From the NCBI GenBank assembly GCA_039619475.1, contig CM077116.1, positions 25,121,191 through 25,185,190 of the forward strand: a DNA stretch of 64,000 nucleotides, written 5' to 3'. Within the stretch, counting starts at the first letter, position 1; each line of letters starts with the position of its first letter. Both the position numbers and the translations under genes were made by a program. A model generated the notes under the pieces. The model did no database searches, was not told the DNA's origin, and saw nothing but the letters and a program-made list of their open reading frames with translations. Below are positions 57,247 to 64,000 of this stretch, piece after piece. Source of the stretch: Icerya purchasi (Eukaryota; Arthropoda; Insecta; Hemiptera; Monophlebidae).

Positions 57247-57807
57247 TTACAATACTTTCAAAAAATTGTAAAATTTTTCGAAATAATTCACGAGTTTCCC
57301 ACGCCAGAAGTTACCAGGAATAACGATGACTAGAACGTATTTAATTTTAATAAATCCTTCCCACTTGAATCGTCGTTTTGTATTAGAAAATAATAATAAT
57401 AATGATGATAAGAGTCGCGGTGGCATTTTCGGTATATTTGAAGACAGGATAGATTTAATGTGCAGCAATAAAGTAGGAAGTGTATACCACGTATTTGTCG
57501 TTGTAAGAAGAAATCCTTTCGCTCGAAATTCCGTAATGCGTGCACAGGGACACGAGGTGGCTGCACGGGCTGTGGATGCCTTTTGATGGAAATGGTCGAT
57601 GTGGTGGCCGGTAATGTGTACAAATTTTACGGGTAAAAATTTTTCATTTACCATTTCTAACCGAGGCACGTATGCTGGCTCGTTACGCAGATGATGCTCG
57701 GATAAAATGAGCACAGATCCGTTTCCGTGCGCCAGATTAAAAAGCGCCATTATTTCCACTTGACCTGCTGCTCGATAATTTCGCCTGGCTCTTCCTTTTA
57801 TCGACAT
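57247..57807 (-). CDS. Longest uninterrupted frame in the window, 186 codons, unrecognised
   Basis: ATG at 57807 (MSIKGRARRNYRAAGQVEIM) to TAA at 57247-57249. The first two thirds are moderately GC-rich with mixed composition. A Leu/Ser stretch (about residues 131-139) is coded by a trinucleotide repeat, and the last third is AT-rich and basic/aromatic. No domain, signal peptide or splice context is evident. Frames of this length are uncommon but not impossible by chance in 64 kb of six-frame sequence. Overlapping frames on both strands (57326-57586 plus, 57330-57623 minus) weaken the case. Confidence 0.2.
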   Translation of the reverse strand: MSIKGRARRNYRAAGQVEIMALFNLAHGNGSVLILSEHHLRNEPAYVPRLEMVNEKFLPVKFVHITGHHIDHFHQKASTARAATSCPCARITEFRAKGFLLTTTNTWYTLPTLLLHIKSILSSNIPKMPPRLLSSLLLLFSNTKRRFKWEGFIKIKYVLVIVIPGNFWRGKLVNYFEKFYNFLKVL

Positions 57808-57814
57808 TAAATTT

Positions 57815-58275
57815 CTTCTTCGGCTTTGCCGAAATAGCCCCCCAACGTCGAACTAGAAAATGTATGCCCGGCGTACCTTTTTATGTTTCCTACGTTCGGT
57901 CGTTTTTGTGTGCGCGCCAAAGGCCAGCTAATCTGGATGCAAATTCTTAGAAAAATGGTAAACATTTGTTCCGCTCCCGGACCTCCCGCGCAGACCGTGG
58001 ATGTACTACTCGGATTAAATTAAAAGGGTATTATTCGCTGCGGTACCGTTGCGTTCGCGTTTTATTTTTTCTATTAAGAGCCAAAAGATACTACTCCCCG
58101 GACCTTTTTTCCGAATGTGTTTTTTGGGCTGATGTTGTTTGTAAATTATTTTTTAATACGTTTTATGCCTTTGTGCCGGAAAGATTTCCGATTGTTCGAA
58201 AATTTAGCTTTTTTTCCTGTTTCCGTACATTTTTTTTTACCCGACCTATTTTCATATAGCGCAATTTATAAAGAT
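57815..58275. other. Unassigned, GC-moderate sequence
   Basis: A 97-codon plus frame at 57966-58259 is rich in Arg, Phe and Ser and is unrecognised. Nothing else was seen. Confidence 0.5.
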
Positions 58276-58278
58276 ATA

Positions 58279-58821
58279 AAGAGAGCACTTACCTAATGAG
58301 AAAATACAGTCTGATTTTTTAACCGGATAATTATATAAATATTGTTCTTTGAAAAAAGAAAAATATTATCGACACTCTTTACAATGGAAATTTCAGAAAA
58401 ATACACTACTAATAAAACAGTTTCGTTAAAAAATAATTCGGAGTATAATATAATACTTGAAGGGAATATTACGATTATTTTTAAACAGCATCAAAAACGC
58501 ACAGTGTCGTCCGCTATATCGAATTCAAATTGCAACAATAATTAGAGACAAATATTAAATGAGTTAACTAATTATAATTATTAGACGCGACATATTGAAA
58601 TAGTATCGGGAAAAAAAACTTTAATTGTTGCAATTTGAATTCGATATAGCGGACGACACTGTGCGTTTTTGATGCTGTTTAAAAATAATCGTAATATTCC
58701 CTTCAAGTATTATATTATACTCCGAATTTTCACAGTAAAAAGTACTACCGATATTTTTAATTTTTACAATCATTCGGTTAAAAAATCAGACTGTATTTTC
58801 TCATTAGGTAAGTGCTCTCTC
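58279..58821. repeat. Young foldback element with perfect arms (hairpin 4)
   Basis: The outer arms, 58281-58325 and 58775-58819, are 45 bp and identical (GAGAGCACTTACCTAATGAG at the left edge). The inner arms, 58437-58540 and 58623-58726, are about 100 bp and essentially identical (TTCGGAGTATAATATAATAC, CACAGTGTCGTCCGCTATAT). Between outer and inner arms the two sides differ: 111 bp on the left against 48 bp on the right. The central loop is about 80 bp. The inner part is related to the degenerate foldback at 48.5 kb. It has no coding capacity, and frames across it are by-products of the inverted repeat. Confidence 0.95.
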
Positions 58822-59227
58822 TCTGTATCCCCTTACAAATTGCGGTATTCAAGAATATAATCGATAATAACTCCCTAAAGTATCTCGATATCTTTTTTTT
58901 TTTTTTTTTTAAATTGTTAGTGCAAAATTTCGGGCCGGGATTTTAAAAGCGATTTTTTTATTCCGTAAATTTTAATGTAAATATTTTTGAGCAATATAAT
59001 GCAGATATAGATCAAGCAAATCTGCACTTGTATGTTTCCGTCGATAATATCGAAGCTGGTAAATTACGCAATTTTCGAATTCTCATTAACTGCCATTCGA
59101 ATCCACATTTTCCCGCCACGATAAACCAAAATTGGGGTAATACACTTCAAGCGTGTCACTTCTTGCCGTTTTAGTTTTAAAATTTTTCTCCCAAATTTTA
59201 AGATTTAGGCTGTTTTTTATACGTTTT

Positions 59228-59268
59228 CCCTATATTCTTCCCCTATATTCCCCTATATTCCCCTATAA
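59228..59268. repeat. Short tandem repeat of CCCCTATATT
   Basis: Three to four copies of about 10-12 bp (CCCTATATTC) in direct succession, the first separated by an extra TTCTT. Confidence 0.85.
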
Positions 59269-62200
59269 AGATATTTTTTGACTAATTTTTGTCTCGCTAT
59301 ATTAAGGAATATCTCTACTAAAGGACTCCCTTTTTTTTTAACGATCATGACTTAACTTTGGGGGAGGCATAAAGAAAGAAAAAAAACGGAATCCTTTAAC
59401 TTCGCATTGTGAAAATGAATAAGAACCGCTGCTCTAATTTATTGGGAAAATAGTTTTTTGCATTACTCTGAATAGCGCGTGAGAGACGCAGACGTGGACA
59501 GCAGGTTTATACCTTTTTTACCTCTGAAAATATTTACGGACGGACAGTTTCACCATCTTTATTCGAAACAATGTAAACTGGTGTCTGGTATGTATTTATT
59601 GATTGGATGAACATATCAGATCTCCGCTGTTATTTTTTCTTTTTTTTTTTTTTTTATCCACGGTATTTTTGCAAAAAACATCATAACGCAACAAGCACCA
59701 CCGGTTTGAGATGTTAGCTGCTACTACAATACCCGTAGAAAACAATAACAACGATTGATGCATAAACACTGAATAGAATTCCTACACGACACTGCCGGGC
59801 AACACAGTCACATTCACGGACCATTTACTTTTTATTTGTCATACATTGGGAACGGCGTATGCGCGATTTGGCCTGAGCAAAAATTGATCGTTGGCCTCTC
59901 AGATGTTCCCGAAATTTAACAGCGATCGTATTATAACGATTACTGTTTATGAATTCGTCCGAAACACGTTAACTTCTTAGCGAATAAAGTACCATCTCGT
60001 TTCCGGACTGAATGAATTGAAAAGTATACCAATGTATAGCCCCTGGTGCATTTTAGGGAGCTTACAAAAATAACACGCGACAAATTGTCGCGTTAATGAA
60101 TGTAACCAAAAATAATACCGGGTAGTACGAATTCCCGGAATTAATTAATAATACGCCATCGTTTGATGTTTTTCTTATTCGATAAAGTTACGCGTCGTGA
60201 TAGAATTGCGTGAGAGTTACGGAGAACAATAACTGTCGAAATGATGACTGGCCGTTTTCATGGAGCTGCTGATATTGTGAGGCTGTGGTGAGTGCGCACA
60301 AACGTGTCATAAAGTGCAAAATGTGACGAAGACGTTTGCATTCCGGTACGCGCCGAAACGTTAAAGAAATATTTGCCAGTTGCAAGACTTGCTTCGCTTG
60401 ATGTTTCACTCGAACTCCGTACAGGCTTGGTATAATTCCTTCATTGCACGAAATTAATGAATAACAGTAGGAGAACGAGAATGTGAGATCCTCTATTGTC
60501 GGCCATACCATCATCTCGTGGATCAAGCGAAACGTGCGCTATCCTTTTAGCAATGGCTTCCCAGCGAGCAGCGACAGGGTTGAGGAAAGAAAGGAAAAAC
60601 GCGAGGTCAACGGATTATTTCGATCAGTGGTCTCCTTTCTTTTAGCTCATTGCTTAGTCCTTTTTTCCACTCGTTGTGGTTTGTGTTACCGAGACCTGTT
60701 AACGAAGCTGTGTCAAAAATAACTGTTTTCAGTCAGTTTTAATTAGGTTACCGCGTATGTCACCCGAGATTCTTGATTGAAGAAACTTTTATCATAATTT
60801 TCTTAGCCCAACTCTGGTTGAGGTCGAAGAACGACCGGAGCCCGACAATTTGCAGACCTACAGTGTCGCAGACAACGGGCGATTACCGCTGACAACCGGA
60901 TAACGTAAAAGTAAAGTAAGCTAAGTCCCATACAATACATCCCTGACAGGGCGTCGTGGGGGATTGTGAAGTTGACGTTCGCAATGTATTAAGCCTACGA
61001 ACATGGAGTCATTTTACTGATAAATGTTATTAACTACTTTTCTATCAGTCTCCAGTTTTTGCTCGATTTTGTTCGTTCCGAAATTACAATTTTACGTGTA
61101 CCTCAAAGATCTTGTTTTGCCGGTTAGTAGTTACACCGCAGCCTATTGTAGCTGGTAGTAAATTGTGTTGCAACTGACAACCCTCTTTCGCCACACATAT
61201 ACAAAAAAAAACAAAAAAACACACACACACAAACTGATTCCCAAAAAACCAATCTTCTTCTAATTCGCGAAAAAACTTTAAAACAATCTCAAGAAGTTTT
61301 CTTTTTTTTTTATATCTGTTCTATTTTTTGTTTAGCATGAGAAGGGGGAAGCGTTAGCCTATTAGCTGTGCATGGATCTTTGATAGACCGTATTAGCAAA
61401 GCACCGTTATCGGTTGTAGCCGAGCGACTTTTAGTGTAATGGAAATTAGCGGGGGAACGCCACTTATTACTGGAAATTTCTGTGTGATTTCCAGTAACGT
61501 TTTGTAACAAAATGCAAAAATTCTGTAGTAGTCGACTTTTTTTCTTTTTTTTTTTTTTTTTTTTTTTTTTTCATGTAACGGGCAGTGTTGGTTTAATTAT
61601 TAATGTCGCTTGACCCCGCGAACAATAAGCTGATATCTAGGGACGCAACATTGGGTACAAATGAATGCAGCAAACACAGTACGGCGACAACTACACAACC
61701 GAATGCATAATGATCAGGCAAGGTAATAAATTAGACATGATGTTGGAAAAGGGGAAAAAGTCAATTTTAAATGTCAACCCCCCCCCCTCAAGCCACGATG
61801 AGAAAAAATAAATAAACGCATAATTTTACGTAAAATAAAAAATATTTTCGGTACCTTAATATTGCGTGAAATAAATGAAGATATAATCATATTTTTAAGG
61901 AAATCGATATAAATAATTTCAATATAAAGCCGTGAAAACCGAATTACAAGAAAAATAACAAAAAAAACTGATTGTAGGAGTGGGCTTAGAAACCGGTTAA
62001 AAAAATGCAGCTCTACTGCTGGGATATATTTACACGGGTGTAGTTTGAACGTGATTTGCGAAAAAATAAAATCTTACGTCATAAATGTATCATTCGCCTG
62101 CCGGGGTAAGAAAAAATTTTTAGACCATCCCAAGCTGCTTCTAAAGTCTTTTACGCAATAGACGAATGCGCAGGTCTTAATGCCTGATTTACGCGACGCC

Positions 62201-63814
62201 GCTATTCCGAAATTATTGTTAAGCCAACCCGGGCATTTATGACAATATAATTTTTCTGGAATCTTCGTAAAAATTACTTTGTTAAAGATTTAAAATTAAT
62301 TCTTTTCTCCGATAGCCTTTATAATGTTCTGTACGAAAATATTTTACTTAGATGTTTTCGACATGTTACATTTACCGAATATGTACCTATATTATACGCA
62401 TACATTTATCTTTCCTATTCTAGCGATTGTAAGTATTACAGATATAACCGCACACGATCATCAACCGTCTTGTCCTTTACCCGAACTATTCGCTATTAGC
62501 TAGCCCCTTCTGTTCGTATGCGACATGGGAATCTTGCAACTTTTCAAGGGGGATTGAAACGACCACAAACGCCAATGGCTAATATACTCCGATCATTAAT
62601 CTTCGTCACTCGACTCTAGTCATATCTCTCTCCAAAAATCTACTTATCTTTATCAGCTCATTTGCTGTCACCGAACCGAATTAGACCATTTATCGTTTTT
62701 GTTCTTCGCAGGCCTTGGTGTAATTTTCGCGTGCTTATTACACCGGGGAACTAGAATGTGTCTTCGGCTAATCGCGCAGCGCTGTTCCAGCAGTGTAATT
62801 ATGTGCTGCTGGGAATTATTATTTCTGAATTTAGCGCGTTTTAAGTTAGGAGAATGTACTGGATTGCGAAATTTTTAGACTGAAAATTTTTGATAGAAGG
62901 ACAAAAGTCAAAATAATCTTTAAACTTCGAGATTTGTGAGCTGCAGCGGAGATTGCAGAGGAAATTGTCTTCTTGAGCAATTTCAATATTATCAAATTCC
63001 AGTTATCAACGGAATTGGAATATCATCAAAGCAGCTGATCCGTACCATGATTTATATAGGTCAATTTTTAGGATCTAAAGCACGGTTATTCATTTATTTC
63101 TTTTTCTTTTTTTTGTGGTGGTAACGGATACCACCACAAAAAAAGAAAAAATGGAAAAAAAAACATGTATATGTTGCACTCGAGCAATTATAAATATCTA
63201 TAATGAAAGAGGCCGGTTGACGCATCGTTCGATGATTAAATTCTTTTACGTGTTTATTTTTTGAAAATTTCTTGATAAAGTTTCATTCTTTTATTTAAAG
63301 CGTGCCTATTGAGTCTCAATATTTCCCAGTTCTTAACTGTACATTCGTTATTGCTAATGATCTTCGAAGTACTCGTCAAGATTCTTTTTAAAACGAAATG
63401 ATAATGATAAAAAAAAGCACTAGTACTCTTTAGACGCTTGATATCGAGCAATAATCTTCTTTTTAATGACTATAAGTTGGCTATATAGGCATAGGGTCGG
63501 AAGAAGTGGCTCGCTGTCGACGAATTTTGAAAATGTAAAACTTAACTATCGCGTTGGGTTAATGTCTGATGAGCCTAAAAAATATGAAACAAAAAAAATC
63601 AGTTCCGTGAAAAACGGTCTGCGTTATTAATAGGGAGTAGAGTAACTGTTTAATGTTATTCGAAAAGTAAACAAATAAAAAAAAAAGGTTCGTCTTGTTT
63701 GGACGGAATAGGCACTACTCTCGTAATCTCAAGTCGGCTTTTATAACGGGCTGCATCCGGTCATACTCCTTCCACTTACGAATTATCTCTCCTCTTGGAA
63801 TTGAACAAGTGAAT

Positions 63815-63838
63815 GTAAACTTGTAAACTTGTAAACTT
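63815..63838. repeat. 8-bp tandem repeat, three copies
   Basis: GTAAACTT three times in a row without mismatch. Confidence 0.9.
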
Positions 63839-64000
63839 GAACGTATTAACACGATCCTTTAATATCAACTGTACCAGTAGCCAAGTTATCGCGAGCAACA
63901 GATAAGGAAACGGTTATTCGATTTTCCGGAATCGGCTTTTCCGTGAACAATAATAATTCGTTTTTCAATAAATTCCTAACTGAGCGCTGCGAATTGTTAG

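Larger units (their letters stand above)
58825..64000. other. Unassigned sequence to the window end
   Basis: Contains poly-T tracts (58890-58909, 59639-59656, 61550-61572), a CCCCTATATT repeat at 59228-59268, a C run at 61781-61788 and a GTAAACTT triple repeat at 63815-63838. Frames at 60188-60526 (minus) and 60483-60722 (plus) overlap and are unrecognised. There is no transposon motif. Confidence 0.5.

Noticed and set aside
58342..58860. Two open frames at 58342-58545 and 58669-58860
   Set aside because: Both lie in arms of the foldback element and are by-products of its inverted sequence.
1..64000. Possibility that the window is a prophage, plasmid or bacterial island
   Set aside because: No dense coding, no ribosome-binding sites and no bacterial gene families; transposon content and homopolymers are eukaryotic.

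Overview
This window looks like AT-rich, non-coding nuclear DNA from an invertebrate, most plausibly an insect. The reasons are: no bacterial-style gene packing; only short chance open frames; very many long A/T homopolymers and microsatellites; CpG dinucleotides not visibly depleted (judged by eye); and a mix of decayed transposons (non-LTR retrotransposons, mariner, PIF/Harbinger, pogo/Tigger-like, a tRNA-derived SINE, foldback repeats). Within insects I cannot place it; Hemiptera would fit but is only a guess. No intact conserved protein-coding gene, rRNA or functional tRNA gene was recognised.

Layout. 0-10 kb: mostly unique intron-like or intergenic sequence with two decayed LINE fragments on the minus strand, a Jockey-type post-catalytic reverse transcriptase piece (2.76-3.26 kb) and an RNase H-containing piece (5.46-6.18 kb). 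10-13 kb: a candidate short exon (10.55 kb) and a pogo/Tigger-like DNA transposon remnant with CCGGATAA-rich ends (11.57-12.43 kb). 15.7 kb: a four-copy 34-bp tandem repeat. 16.7-20.3 kb: the most gene-like region, with a cluster of initiator-like TCAGT motifs followed by three possible small exons on the plus strand whose reading phases are compatible. 21.2 kb: a SINE remnant. 23.06 kb: a TATA/initiator-like promoter candidate. 24.8-25.3 kb and 56.8-57.1 kb: two inverted copies of one interspersed repeat, each beside a long (TA)n. 25.5-26.4 kb: a 5'-truncated, frameshifted LINE with a readable RYADD catalytic site.

29.77-30.94 kb: the best-preserved mobile element, a 1.17-kb PIF/Harbinger derivative with near-perfect terminal inverted repeats and a TAA target-site duplication. 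It retains only the N-terminal parts of both genes, transposase on plus and MADF protein on minus. 31.04-31.25 kb: a near-perfect hairpin. 32.6-33.8 kb: a GC-richer, ATTA-rich non-coding island. 39.1-40.9 kb: a tRNA-derived SINE, a possible LINE tail and a D34D-type mariner remnant. 43.7-44.6 kb: a Jockey-type reverse transcriptase remnant abutting a different LINE tail with (GAT)n. 48.4-49.7 kb and 58.28-58.82 kb: further large inverted repeats; the 48.5 and 58.5 kb ones are related. The remainder is low-complexity or unrecognised sequence.

The genes do not form a pathway. The coherent story is transposon decay: non-LTR fragments, deletion derivatives of cut-and-paste elements, and several long inverted repeats that would make double-stranded RNA if transcribed. 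All family names rest on motifs read by eye; no database search was done.
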